From Bolinopsis microptera (taxonomy: Eukaryota; Ctenophora; Tentaculata; Lobata; Bolinopsidae), in assembly GCF_026151205.1 (NCBI RefSeq), contig NC_087080.1, forward strand, positions 15,693,337 to 15,757,336: a stretch of 64,000 nucleotides of DNA. Direction: 5' to 3'. How positions within the stretch are numbered: the first letter of the stretch is position 1; the number at the start of each line of letters is the position of its first letter. The position numbers and the translations under genes were made by a program. Positions 23,246 to 34,619 of this stretch are shown piece by piece. The notes under the pieces are model-generated. The model was not told the origin of the DNA. It did no database searches and saw only the letters and a program-made list of their open reading frames with translations.

Positions 23246-25004
23246 CTGAAACAAGGGGAGCGTTAGTATGCAGTTAGTAGATCCAAGATCAGTCAAGTTT
23301 AGGACTTTAGGAGTGATAAGAACAAGCGTTCTGATCTCCAAAATACTATTATGAAGCACCTCTATTACTGAGTTGCTAGTATTTACTGATATCAAAAACT
23401 GTCAACCGATGAAATTCCGTAAATGTACATTCTACTGATTTTTACCGCTTGAATTTTTGCAGATAAAATGAAAATTGCGTGAGAACGAAATATATTTACC
23501 TGAATGAATCAACATCTCAAACAAATTATGATTTTAGGATCAATTGTCTGAATCGATCGAGAGCTACTACAAACAGTAAACGATTGATTGTTCACAGTGA
23601 AGTGATTATAATCCTCTTAGTTTCCCAAACGTGAACTACAGTCAGTCAATAATTAACAAGTTATTAACTAAACCGAGATTGCCCAGAAACCGAGTATATC
23701 AGGTCCAAATTAACCCTGACCCGCTCCACAAGTACGGTAATCAGCACAAATGACGAGCTACAATCTATGGATTACCCCGAGCGGCCCGAATGTAAGGCTG
23801 GGGTGCAGGTGTGATCACAGAGATATGGCACGTGGACCTCGCTACGACCGCCCAGAGAGAGAGAGAGCCAGAGAGAGCAATCTATCATTGGGAGGACACT
23901 AATTACTAGGTACAAAGTAGACCTGGAGCACCAGCTCGACACAGCTCATTCCTAATTGCTTAAACTCTTCCCGGAGTAAGAATTATAATGGTGATTGCCT
24001 GTTGTAGCTCGACAGGGTACGTGCGCTATACGCCAGCTAGTTAGTACGTCACTCCACTGCATATCCTTTGTGTATGCATGCAAACGGCAGCAAGGGACTG
24101 GTCCGTTCTGGATTAATTATTGGGGTATCTTGGTTTGTAAAAGTTAGGGCATTTAGGCGGTCCAGTAGACAGTACAAAGAAGAGAAGATATAATGGCCCG
24201 TATGATACGATGGCAAGCAACAAGGATGATTGAAGGATGTTGTTACAGGGACACACGCAGAGGATAGTGTTTAGTATCAATATTCCGTAAGTTTGAAAAG
24301 TGGTCTTAAATAGGTTGAGGAACTACTGAATTGGCTGGGGGAGACAGTTTATCTCCCAATTGACGGTAATTAATCACATAATCAATATGATTGTATTCGT
24401 GCAGTGGATCCACCAAAATTTACGACTCAGACCGCAGATTGGAGAAGCAAGTTCTAGAAATACTGACTGCGAGCAGGGGTTTAACTCAAGAAAATTTGGG
24501 TTATTCCGGTGGATTATCCCAATTAATGACTGGTTATCCTTACAGCTATCTGACCGGTAAGGCATAATGCCGGGCAGTCATCTCGGTTTTTAACCTGAAC
24601 TTGGGCCAGTCCGCACGATCAGCTAGTAATATCTTATTCTTGGGAATGATATTGTCAGGTTTGCTGGAGATTGCCAAGTATTATAATAGCACGACTGGAC
24701 CATCAGCTGACCAATCATCCAGATTCCAGCTATTATTATGATTGAAGTGTACTCCACTCTCCGGGATGTTACACCGAGATGCTGTCAATATGACCTGACA
24801 GCCAGGAAACACGTCAACTTAATGCTGGCTGTTTTGTGTGGGGGTAAGTACAGATCAGTGGCGAGGGCATATAGTTGGCCGATCAGTGATCAGTGGTGAG
24901 CTGGAGATAGTGTTACCTGGTGTATGGGTTGTCTTTGTGTTGACCATGGTTGGGTGGTGAAACTCGTTACTTTATAATATGGTGCTGTGTTGGTGGACCA
25001 TATG
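23246..25004. other. K2P large first intron, proximal part
   Basis: No minus-strand exon seen. A short GA run lies at 23855-23875. An open frame with ATG at 24738 runs to a good donor at 24844 on the plus strand, but has no family resemblance and is not called. Confidence 0.4.
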
Positions 25005-26192
25005 CAGGGACAAAAGGAAATCGCGGCATGTACAAAATCGCGATTTTTCCCATTTTTTTGCGACAAATTTTACATGTCTTGCGGAATCAATCGCGGTAAA
25101 AATCGCAGTACGGGTATTTGCCTCCCAGAATGGCCAAAAAAAAGGAAGGTCTCTCAAAGTCACAAAACACACTTTATTCCAGTTTTTATCTCATAAGAAG
25201 CTAAGTTGACACTCATATTTTTCTTCCCGGGGGTTCATTTAATCTCATAACCATTTTTTCTTTGAGAAAAATTGGCCGGAAAATCTTCCTCGAAAAAAAC
25301 ATGCCTCACAGAATGGCCAAATCTGAATTTCTATAATTTTGTTGATGGAGATACTTTTTAAATTTCTATCACCACACGTTCTTAGAAAGCCTATTAAGGA
25401 ATGGGGTAATAACCTAAAACTCACGAAAAAACTGAGCTGTGAAAAATTATTTCACAAAAAAGAAAAAATGCCTGACAAAATGGCAAAAAAAAAAAGAAAA
25501 CGAGAAAATTTTATTTTTCTAAAACCTTTGGCTCTTGTTTCAGGCATGCTGCTGGTATTAATATGCCTTGTTAACACCCCCATATAGGTAAAATTTCTTA
25601 GAACTGAATAAAAAGGGCATAATTTCCTACACCAAAAATGGCCATTTTGTGTGGCGTTGTTCATATTCCCTGATTTCATGATTTATAACCTTCATTCGGC
25701 TGTAAAAACACTCCATCTGGGGTGTTATTGTATAATAAATAGCTTTTGAATACTTTAGACTTATGGTTTCATTGAATAAAAGGAGTTTTAAATTTTGGCC
25801 ATTTTGTGAGGCATATTTTGGCCATTTTGTGAGGCGTTCAGCCATTTTAACATTTTGTTTCTTCCTAAATTGAACAATGTTCGTTTTTTTTGATGAATAC
25901 TAAAATACTATCTTCTGTCATACTGGTGCCAGAAGTTCTCACCAAAATGCAAACTTAGTTCAAAAATTTGAAAACAAATTTTGTGAGGCATATTTTGGCC
26001 ATTTTGTGAGGCGTGTAGCCATTTTAAAACAATGTTCGTTTTTTTTGATGAATACTATTCTTTGAACATCTGTCATACTGGTGCCAGAAGTTCTCACCAA
26101 AATGTAAACTTAGTTCAAAAATTTGAAAACAAATTTTTCAGTGCTCAAAATTTCTACATAAACAGTCATATTTATGCCAGAAAATGTGGTCC

Positions 26193-28269
26193 TACCTTAC
26201 AAGACATTTTTGTGGCGGACCAATTTGCGACGACCGAAATTTTGGCGGTCCGAAAATATGGCGAAATTGAACAAAAACCGTCACATTTCGGACGTCACAG
26301 AAAATAAGGGTATTTTTCATCATTTTGTTTTCTGACACAAAGCTAAAGGAAATTCAAACTTTTCTCAAAATCGGTAAAATCATGTTGAAACAAAATGAAA
26401 CTTATAAATCGATTTCTTCATCTTCCTCTAAGGGGTCCGGCTCGACTCTTTCAGTTTCACTTATTGAGTTTGGTATTAAATTGTTTATCTTGACTTGTAC
26501 CTTCATTCACTGAAGGATTCCTTACCCCACTGCAAAAACCTGGTAAGCCACGTGGACCTTTAAAAAGTCTGCGCCCTCTTTGTCTTTTAAACGGCACCAG
26601 GAAGATATTGTCCATGATAGTCCTTAGACGCATTCGAAGACAAGTTTCTCAGTACACAGGACCTTGGCAAAATGCCTACAAGCCTGGCCATAGCTGTGCA
26701 AATATTGTTTGGACACAACGGATCCTAGTTTCAGTTGTGAAGGAGAAACGCTGGTCTCTACACAAAATGGGTATTGATATGTCATCTGCATTCGACACCA
26801 TTAAGAGATCAGTTTTGCTAGAACTTCTTGCTGATGCTGGTTGTAGTGAAAACGACATCCGACTGGTAAGGTACCTACTCTCATGTACCAAACTGAAGAT
26901 TAAAGTGAGGTCTACCGTATCAGGGGAGTTCATTGTCACGATAGGTGCGTTCCAAGGTGATAGTTTGTCTGGAAACCTTTTCACCCTGTATTTGGCTGGC
27001 GCACTTTATCACCTTCGTGCCTTTATGTCTTATCTAAGACCCAACCCTCCGTTTGCTGAAAACGTGCTACCTCTTGAGTGGGAGTACGCAGACGACGCAG
27101 ACTTCACAGACGAGGATAAAAAGAATTTGGAGTCCATGTTACCAATATGCAAGGAGATATTGGAGGAGTGGAATCTTTTTGTCAACGAATCAAATACAGA
27201 ATTCACACATATCTATCTGGCCGAGAAGAACGAAGTTGATGACAAAGGAGAGCCACTTCGAGGAAGAGAGCCCTGGAGATCATCTATCTCACTTGGTTCC
27301 AAATTGTGCAGCAACGAGGACATAAAAAGACGATGTATTCTGGCAAATCTTGCTTTCCAAACCTACAAGAAAGTTTGGGAACAAGGTAAACGCATACCTC
27401 TTAAGACCAGACTTAAGATCTACGAAGCCCAGGTGGTCTCCGTCTTAATGTATAATTGTAGCTGCTGGGCTGCTTCAAAGCAGCTACTGAGTAAACTGGA
27501 TATTTGCCACAGAAAGCATCTGAGGCAAATCATCAGAATGACTTACCCTAATATAATCAAAAACGACACCCTTTACAAGAGATGTGAAGTGGTTCCACTC
27601 AGTGAGCGTGTTGCATGTGCACGATGGAGGATGCTCGGACATGTCCTTCGCAGTGATAACAACTCACCTGCACAGCTTGCATTACACTTTGCAGTAGAGA
27701 GTCAGAGTACCAAAAAGGGTAGAGTAGGCAGACACCAGTCGAACTTGCTTAAGACTATTAAATTTGATTTAGGTAGTAGGAACATTCCATTTGTAAATAC
27801 AGACGATTTGTACAATTTAAGACTTTTAGCCTCTGATAGAGCGGGATGGAAGAAGTTGTTATAGCTTGTGTATCAGTATTTCTTTTTTTCTGGCTACTTA
27901 TCAGATCTTTAAGATGTTCATTTATGTTCTATTTTTGATTTGAATAAAGTTATATAATAAAGTTATATAATATCTTGACTTAGTCTCTTATAAGACGTTT
28001 ATGTTAGCACATAAATGTAATTTATTGTAAATTTAAAACGTATTACTTGACATTAAATTCATCATGGAATATTGTGTTTATTTGTCCCACCATCATATCA
28101 CCAACTTTTCAAGAACAAAATGAATCGATGAAGCCACAATTATTGGAATAAGCTAAAAATAATGCGACGGATTCTATTACGACGACCGAAATTTTGGCAG
28201 TCCGAAAATATGGCGAAATTTCGGGAAAACCGTCGCATTTCGTACGTTATAAAAATGTCTTGTAAGGTA
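26193..28269. mobile_element. Inner unit with 19-bp perfect inverted ends flanking RT
   Basis: TACCTTACAAGACATTTTT at 26193-26211 is repeated in inverse at 28251-28269. Inside each end is a ~75-bp direct repeat starting CGACGACCGAAATTTTGGC (26228 and 28180). The RT frame lies between. Either two MITE copies flank a LINE insertion, or one element captured the RT. Confidence 0.6.
26494..27864 (+). CDS. Non-LTR reverse transcriptase, 5'-truncated
   Basis: An open frame of 456 codons follows a stop at 26491. The RT fingers begin before the first ATG: LQKPGKPRGPLKSLRPLCLL, NGTRKILSMIVLRRI, then AYKPGHSCANIVWTQRI. Next come GIDMSSAFDTIKRS, GAFQGDSLSGNLFTLYLAGA and the catalytic YADDADF. The thumb and tail include RLKIYEAQVVSVLMYNCSCW and RWRMLGHVLR, as in LINE ORF2 C-termini. 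The N-terminal endonuclease is absent, so this is a 5'-truncated copy, but 456 intact codons suggest it is recent. It sits on the plus strand inside the K2P intron and differs in lineage from the 17-kb LINE. Confidence 0.88.
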   Translation, partial: LVPSFTEGFLTPLQKPGKPRGPLKSLRPLCLLNGTRKILSMIVLRRIRRQVSQYTGPWQNAYKPGHSCANIVWTQRILVSVVKEKRWSLHKMGIDMSSAFDTIKRSVLLELLADAGCSENDIRLVRYLLSCTKLKIKVRSTVSGEFIVTIGAFQGDSLSGNLFTLYLAGALYHLRAFMSYLRPNPPFAENVLPLEWEYADDADFTDEDKKNLESMLPICKEILEEWNLFVNESNTEFTHIYLAEKNEVDDKGEPLRGREPWRSSISLGSKLCSNEDIKRRCILANLAFQTYKKVWEQGKRIPLKTRLKIYEAQVVSVLMYNCSCWAASKQLLSKLDICHRKHLRQIIRMTYPNIIKNDTLYKRCEVVPLSERVACARWRMLGHVLRSDNNSPAQLALHFAVESQSTKKGRVGRHQSNLLKTIKFDLGSRNIPFVNTDDLYNLRLLASDRAGWKKLL

Positions 28270-28870
28270 GTTAATGATTTAACCACAGGAAGTGTTGCCA
28301 GAAGACTTTTGTTTCATATGGTATCCACAAAACCTACCAGTCTTTTATAAAAAATTAGTTACAAAAACATTTACAAATTTGGCCATTCTGTGAGGCTAGC
28401 CATTCTGTGAGGCATTTACCCGTATCGCGATTTTTGTCCAAAATAATCGCGATTTTCTTTTGTCCCTGATGGGTTGTATGGTCACGTGAGTATAATGATT
28501 GGCTTGCAGCTGACAAACGGAGCAAGGGAGGCTGGAGTGGCAAGAGGGAGGGATGTGACTGCCCATTTTAAATTTTTGACGTCGACTTTTGACAATTTCT
28601 AAGACTGACTTTAAAAATGCCAAGAAACAAGTCATTTGACAAGAATGTATGTATAATTGTAGATAGAAGAAATGATAAACATCCTTCAATGTCGAATGTC
28701 GATGGACGTAAATAAGTGGTAGAATCTCCCGAAATCGGCTGAATTCGGTCCTCCATCATTATTATTTATTCATCATACAATATATATATTTATCTATAAT
28801 ATTTACTTTCACGAATCGTTCAGAATTGACAGAATAAAGATATCAGCAATTACTGGGTTACGCTACTTAC

Positions 28871-29034
28871 AACTGTACACGATGGGATGATTGTAGTCTA
28901 AATGTATAGTCTTGCAACTACTATATCCGTCCCAGTTCGGAACCATGCAAGACCCAAAAGTATTAAAGTTACACCCACTGTTGGCAATTTGAAATGTTAT
29001 TATGCTGCTCCTTGAAGGACCCGTTGAAAGGGGC
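28871..29034 (-). other. Candidate cysteine-rich exon
   Basis: It lies between TTTATTTTCATAG and T|GTAAGTAG. The open frame includes SGCNFNTFGSCMVPNWDGYS then SCKTIHLDYNHPIVYS. The regular cysteines suggest an extracellular module, but no family is recognised. Its entry phase does not match the candidate at 29313-29499, and K2P does not need it. Without a splice at the donor it would end SCK-stop. Confidence 0.3.
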
Positions 29035-29312
29035 CTATGAAAATAAACAAAATTTCAAAAACAGGTTAGCTTCGACTGAAGACTTTCTACATCTGATTAT
29101 GACCTCAAGTTATGTATTTTGCATCATAATATACCCAACTACATAATATTCATATAGGATTGTATAAATTGTATGCCAATCAATGTACAGTGCGATTTTG
29201 GTAGACACAAGTTTCCTTCTCTGTGATTGCTACATAAATTGATATAAGTCATCTACACGGAAAAACGTTTGGACAAACAAAACAACTCATCATGCTTAAT
29301 TTCCAAACTTAC

Positions 29313-29499
29313 AGTTGTCGCCAAACATATGGTCTAGGGTGTGAACGGTACAGTTATCCTCAACAAAATCTCTACATTGGCATTCTTCAACTTGATTATC
29401 CAACCTCCACACCCAGAAATGATTAATAATCTTTAATTTTTTAAAGATCAGCTTCAGAGTCTGTACATTCGTGGAGCAGAATCTTTCTTCTTCAACGTC
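29313..29499 (-). other. Candidate cysteine-rich exon
   Basis: It lies between a weak acceptor ACACAACTAG and T|GTAAGTTT. It encodes FCSTNVQTLKLIFKKLKI, then WRLDNQVEECQCRDFVEDNC, TVHTLDHMFGDN. It looks like an extracellular cysteine-containing segment with an NCT sequon. The function is unknown. Reading past the donor gives CKFGN-stop. Confidence 0.3.
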
Positions 29500-31195
29500 C
29501 TAGTTGTGTACAGTTGTGTATTGGTTCCGGTTATTGCAAATAATCTCGTTTGGACAGTTCGTTATTGTGATATAACGAGATTTATAGTTGAATCTAAAGT
29601 TGTATCTGAAGGACAATCGGGAAAACAGAAATAGTTCAAACGACAATCAAAATCAAGATTTGAATAAGGAAACGAAAGATAACACCGAAATTTAATGCAG
29701 AGTAGATAGGACACGATACGGGTAGAAAGTTACAAAGCAAACTGAAACTCGTTTATTTAAACCGATAAACTTTGAGAAAATAGTTGGAGATAGGAAAATC
29801 CGTTTCCTAATATGGCTTAAATGGACGAACTTAATATTAATTTTCTTTCAGCGGTTATCGTTTAGTTCCTTATATCCAACCTCGGAATAACTAGAAGACA
29901 AAGAGAAGCCAACTGAATCTAGCGTGTTCCAGCTAGCAGCGTGCCAATCGTACATGATAATCTCATAGAAAATAAGCAAGTGTACTACTATTATAGTTTA
30001 TACATATATAAAATTAATTTGCAGACACAGTTTTCTACTAGGATTCATATATCTTTTGTTAATTGTAAAGCGATGTTGTGGACATGATATAAATCCTATG
30101 AGGTTGTAAAGTTAGGGAATAAAGCACAAAGCCTGACTTAAACTAATTAATTTAACCTTGAAAATCAAGTTTATCCGACTTACTATTAAAAAATGGTTAA
30201 CAAACAATTTAAAAATGTCTGTTCAGAAAATAGGTCTGTGATGATGGTGGATACTAAGGAACTTGGCTAGCCAACAGAAATTTAATCCAACTTCCAGAGA
30301 GACACTAACAGCAGCAAAAAAGTGCACACCAAACACTGTACGTGTTTAAGTTTTTTAAATGTATGCTCAATGTCACGTCTCGAGCGTCCAGTTCCATAAT
30401 TATAGTTCCTTATTCTACTTCCAAGAAGTATAGGCAGCTGGCATAGGATACCTGGATGATGTGCAAAGCTGCATTGCTGAACAGCCATAGTTTAATATGA
30501 TCTAAGCAGTTAACATTTAATAACAGATAACTTATCGAATTTTTAACGTTTAATAACAGACAACTTATCGACTTTTTTCAACTCTATCGAATAAGTAGCA
30601 GATAACATATATAAACTTTTATCAAGCTCTAGGTGCACAAATATTTAAGCAACTCATATGAATCGTTAAATATCGCCAGTATCAACTATCAAGGGTAGAA
30701 ACTAACTCTTTGAACCTTCGTATGAAGTATTAAATAACAAACATACTTATGCTTTCGACAGAGCCAAGATATAAGTGGTCTTTCATCTTTAGTCCCGAAC
30801 ACGCAGGCTCCGACGCAGCATCACGAATACGACGAGGTACAGGCGCACTGCGCGAGTGGGTCAGTTGTTATGATGCTCCTCAAGAAGGTCCGGTAGGAAG
30901 AGGAATTCCAAACTCCAAACAAAATATGAAACCAGTTGATAGAGTAAGATGAAAACAAAAACAGAGTGAACAAAATCTATTGAAATAGTCGAACTTTACC
31001 GTGAAAAACTTTAAAATGTAGAGACTATAAAAATTCGCTGCTCTGGCACTACTCACTAGTGCTGTACAAAATTAGAGTAAAATAATAGAATCACATGTGG
31101 CTGGATACTCGGTAACTATTAATTATCTCCTGTAAGTTGCAGTTCAAATGTTGAACACATCAGGACTAGATGGGGTTCTGGAAACATATCATCCT

Positions 31196-31493
31196 TTATC
31201 AATACTAGCAGGAACCCGTCTAACCCTAAAGTGGTGTCAAGACTCAAGAGACTAAAATAATTATTAGGTACCTATTTAATTCGCGTTTTTGAAACCACTT
31301 GGGGGTCCAAATTTTGAGCTCTAAAACTCCTATTTCTTGACCAATTTTTTATTTTTTCATGCTGATTTGAAGGCCATTAAAGCATTTGACCCAGCCAAAA
31401 AAGTTTCAGTTTTATATCTTTTACGGTTTTTGCGGAAAGTCGCGTTAAAGTTGATGCCGTGGTGTCAGTAAAATGGCACGGAACCATATATAT
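31196..31493 (-). repeat. Dispersed repeat, first part (interrupted by MITE)
   Basis: Together with 31879-31925 this is the reverse complement of 59060-59400. Shared blocks include AAGTGGTGTCAAGACTC, ATTTAATTCGCGTTTTTG and GGTTTTTGCGGAAAGTCGCG. It is a dispersed repeat of unknown class, with no coding content. Confidence 0.75.
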
Positions 31494-31878
31494 CAGAGTT
31501 GAAAAATACGTATTTTACGAATTTTATAAAATATCAAAAATACGTTAAATACGGCGTATTTTATTTTTGTTGAATAAAATACGTAAAAAGCGTTTTTGTA
31601 CCATTGATAGCTCCAATAAAGTAATAAGTACTATTGCTTTATATAAATTTACGATTTTATCAAAACTCGCGTAGCTCTGTCGTTTTTCACCTCGCATATG
31701 ACTTCAGAGTACTGGGCACGTGCTATACCAAAGCATTATATAAAGCGTTGAAGTTAAATAGAAATGTGTTTGAAAAAAATGCAAACGAATGACGTATTTT
31801 TGACGTATTTTATTTCTAAGCAAAAATACGCAAAATACGGCGTATTTAAAAAATTATCTCACGTATTTTTCAACTCTG
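31494..31878. mobile_element. hAT-type MITE with 8-bp target duplication
   Basis: The ends are CAGAGTTGAAAAATACGT and its reverse complement. It is flanked on both sides by ATATATAT (31486-31493 and 31879-31886). The related repeat at about 59100-59122 has an uninterrupted AT tract at this point and serves as an empty site. Length is 385 bp and there is no transposase. Internal TACGTATTTT motifs recur. Confidence 0.82.
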
Positions 31879-31959
31879 ATATATATCGTCTCGCTTTATA
31901 TATAGTAAGATTAGTAGATAGGGCACGATACGGATACAAAGTTATTTAACAAGGCAAAC

Positions 31960-34370
31960 TCATTCTAGCTGAAGACGATTTACACATGTATTTTGAAAGC
32001 TCCTGCTAATACAGCTTTTCGTTTATGTTTTAAACAAATCCCCCTCCAAACCCATTCGTTTAAATCAGAGGCAATGCCAATATATAAGTGCAATGGGTGC
32101 GGAATATCGTACTTTTCCACACAATCGGCCGCGCTACTCGTTTTATATTTTTATCAAATTTGCGTACTTGGAACCGCTGTGTACTAACTTTGGCCCACAA
32201 ATATGGTTAGGGTCAAACGTTATTTATAACGCAACATCAGAAAGAAGAATTAATTTTAAAATCAGGAAAAACACATATACTTATAAAGACAAATATTTCC
32301 TCCCAAAAATATCCCCAGAAAAGTCATTACAATTATTATTAGATGGCAAGTAGATGTTATTTACTAGATAATGCAGAGATTTTCAATATTATCGATATTA
32401 TATTAAAATTTAAAAAGTAGAAGAGGGTTAATCTTGGCAAATGAATAACTTATCAAGCTGGAACGTAATCCGCAGCCCTCATGAGATTGAAGTTGAGGCA
32501 CTTTAGTGACGCAACGATTAGATATATTAATTTATGATTATATCTGAGATTCTGTGATTAAATTTATTTTATTGGTTATAATGATGTGATTACATAGTTT
32601 ATTGTAACGTTACGCCGCGGAAGTTATGCCCAAATTCCAAGCGGACCAATAGCACCACGACTGAAAAAGTGCCATATACAACACACAACAGAAACGAATG
32701 ATGCAGGTGAGAATTAAATGATCTGACAAGGTGGCAATGATCGGACAAGGTGACAATAGCTACTCTCAATTCATGAAATAAAACCAAGAAAGGGACATGA
32801 TGGCAACGAACACCTGAAAACTAAGTAAATAAAATCTAAACCATTGTCTCGCACCTCTTAATTTCCAACACTCTGTTAAACAGATGCTCATTAAATATGC
32901 CTACATGTTAGCATCAGTGGTTTTAACCAGACGGTGCCAGGTCCCACCGCACGGTATATCAATATGTGTTTAGTTATCTGATAGGTACATCCCTCTCTTA
33001 GCACAGGCTCCTGACTAGACTTTTCTAGCAGATACTCTATGCAGAGACTCTATGCAGAGACTCTATGCAACGGCTTGACTTCAACGGAACAGTTGACAAC
33101 TACATAAATTAGCATTCATAATATCAATACATTTATGGTTTATCCGTAAAATAGAGCGTTGGGGGACCACCGCTTTTATTGCCATTCACGTTCTAAAATG
33201 GTCAACAGTGCTGCCTTTATTTGAAAGTCAAGAACAAACAAAATGAAGAAAAAATGAAGCAATTGCTTTATAAATCACGAAGTACGAACGGTAAGGAGCC
33301 GTCCTCCAAAGTTGAAAACAAGAAATAGCAAATTACTGAGACGGAAAAACTGAAGTACAGTTAAACGGCTTTCAACCTAGTTGTGAGATGTTTAAGGGAG
33401 ATTCACAATTCACAAATCTTACTCTGACATGCATATACTTAAACTACTAAATGAGTAAACCCACACCTATTTACCGTAAGAATAGTGAAGATATATATAT
33501 TGAACCATAGGAAGCTCGTGTGTACGCTGAACACCAAACAGAATATTAAATTTCATGCAATATTACAAACTAATGGTAAAAATATCGGTTGCTTTACAAT
33601 TGCTGTTAAAGTTTTACTGTTAAAGTTTTACTCTACAAAAAGAACAAATATGAACGTCATTAGCTTTGAACGACTGAATAATTACAAACCACCGTTGTCC
33701 TTGCCTCATTATACATATACATTTTACATGGTTCATCCTCAGATGAAGAAGTTTTACTGTTAAAGTTTTACTCTACAAAAAGAACAAATTGTAAAAACAT
33801 CATTAGCTTCGAACGACTGAATAATTCCAAACCACCGCTAGCCTTGCCTCATTACATATTCATTTTACATTGTTCATCCCCAGATGAAAAATCGACTATT
33901 ACGAGACAAAAATGCAATTTAGCGACACAGGGACCTGGAACAGTATACAGCTCGGAACGCTGGTGCAGACTTAATAATAATGATGCGGTTGTCTATGATA
34001 TATACGAGACAAAAGATCTGTGCATAACACGTTGGTTTCTGTAACTGATTGCTAATTCAAACCGTCACTGGAGTCGGCAAGTCAAATATGACAACACTGA
34101 ACAGTGAACACACGCCCACTCTACCACTCAGACTGCTGCCATGTGGTCAAGTCAAAATCTAATGTTTCACTTTGAAATTCATGCTCTCTATTGTGAATAG
34201 CGTGGCTCTATTACAAGGTTTACAAATATGAAATCTTTACAAAATCTATTAAACACGTGGCGCAGCTGTTGTATGATAATTGTTCTTGTATTGAGTTTCT
34301 TAGAACATTAACAAATTAAACACGGGTTTGCCATGCTGGGGGACTGCGAACTAACTTTTGAATGGAATTG
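31960..34370. other. K2P first intron, distal part
   Basis: No exon found. A diverged direct duplication lies at 33605-33745 and 33750-33890 (GTTAAAGTTTTACTCTACAA and CCTTGCCTCATTA blocks). A triple GACTCTATGCAGA repeat lies at 33035-33068. Confidence 0.45.
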
Positions 34371-34378
34371 AAACTCAC

Positions 34379-34454
34379 CTTGGCTGTAGGTGGACTTCCT
34401 GCGATCCTCCATTTCTTTCCGGCGGTCCTCCACGTTTCTTTTGGTGACCTGCAT
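34379..34454 (-). CDS. KCNK: K2P first coding exon (start Met)
   Basis: ATG at 34454-34452 starts MQVTKRNVEDRRKEMEDRRK STYSQ, and the donor CAAG|GTGAGT leaves one base that forms Val with exon 4. The frame is open upstream for 21 codons to an in-frame TGA at 34520-34518, and this is the first Met after it, so it is my chosen start. The segment is basic and charged, fitting a cytosolic N-terminus. The link to TM1 across an 11-kb intron rests on phase and character only; cDNA could show another first exon. Confidence 0.7.
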
Positions 34455-34516
34455 TGGATCCTGATGTAGGAGGTTCTGCCCCCTGGCCTCAGTGAAGTGA
34501 ACCGAGTGCTCCACTT

Positions 34517-34578
34517 CTCACTTAACCTCACTTAACCTCACTTGACCTCACTTGACCTCACTTGACCTCACTTGACCT
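34517..34578 (-). repeat. 10-bp minisatellite in predicted K2P 5' leader
   Basis: Six tandem units of GAGGTCAAGT/GAGGTTAAGT (minus strand) lie just upstream of the first coding exon's open frame. Upstream of the array is a good acceptor, TTGTTTTCAG|GTCAAAG, at about 34607, so the array may lie in a spliced 5'UTR. Every third unit puts a TGA in each frame. Confidence 0.75.
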
Positions 34579-34619
34579 CTTCGCTGAGACTCGTTTCTCC
34601 TCTTTGACCTGAAAACAAG

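Larger units (their letters stand above)
25005..28468. mobile_element. CAGGGACAAAAG-TIR element containing an RT insertion
   Basis: The left end CAGGGACAAAAGGAAATCGC is mirrored by the right end GCGATTTTCTTTTGTCCCTG. The subterminal regions carry scattered copies of GGCCATTTTGTGAGGC in both orientations (25126, 25303, 25469, 25797, 25817, 25997, 28380, 28399), the kind of motif a transposase may bind. A 149-bp deletion derivative lies at 58592-58740. CAGGG ends fit hAT-like elements, but no hAT transposase is present here. The interior is occupied by a second inverted-repeat unit with a reverse transcriptase. Confidence 0.7.
28469..31195. other. K2P large first intron, middle part
   Basis: This holds two weak cysteine-rich exon candidates (28871-29034 and 29313-29499). 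A GC-rich island at 30775-30890 has many CpGs. No family is recognised. A block at 29694-29750 resembles 31905-31955, probably dispersed repeat. Confidence 0.4.
13021..34454 (-). other. KCNK: Two-pore-domain potassium channel gene (11 coding exons)
   Basis: The gene model has 11 exons whose split codons all match and predicts about 333 residues, normal for K2P channels. K2P subunits dimerise at the plasma membrane and pass background K+ current. Order: cytosolic N-terminus 1-41; TM1 about 42-66; extracellular cap about 67-120; pore helix and filter TIGYG 141-145; TM2 about 156-180; TM3 about 200-222; second filter TTIGFG 245-250; TM4 265-286; cytosolic tail to 333. The GYG/GFG pair and the cap before P1 are diagnostic of K2P. 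I cannot assign a vertebrate subfamily (TWIK, TASK, TREK and so on). Two internal donor sites are followed by arrays of their own copies. Confidence 0.93.

Noticed and set aside
24738-24843. ATG-started 35-codon frame ending at a strong GTAAGT donor (plus strand)
   Set aside because: A single short frame with no recognised motif and no partner exon; chance is likely.
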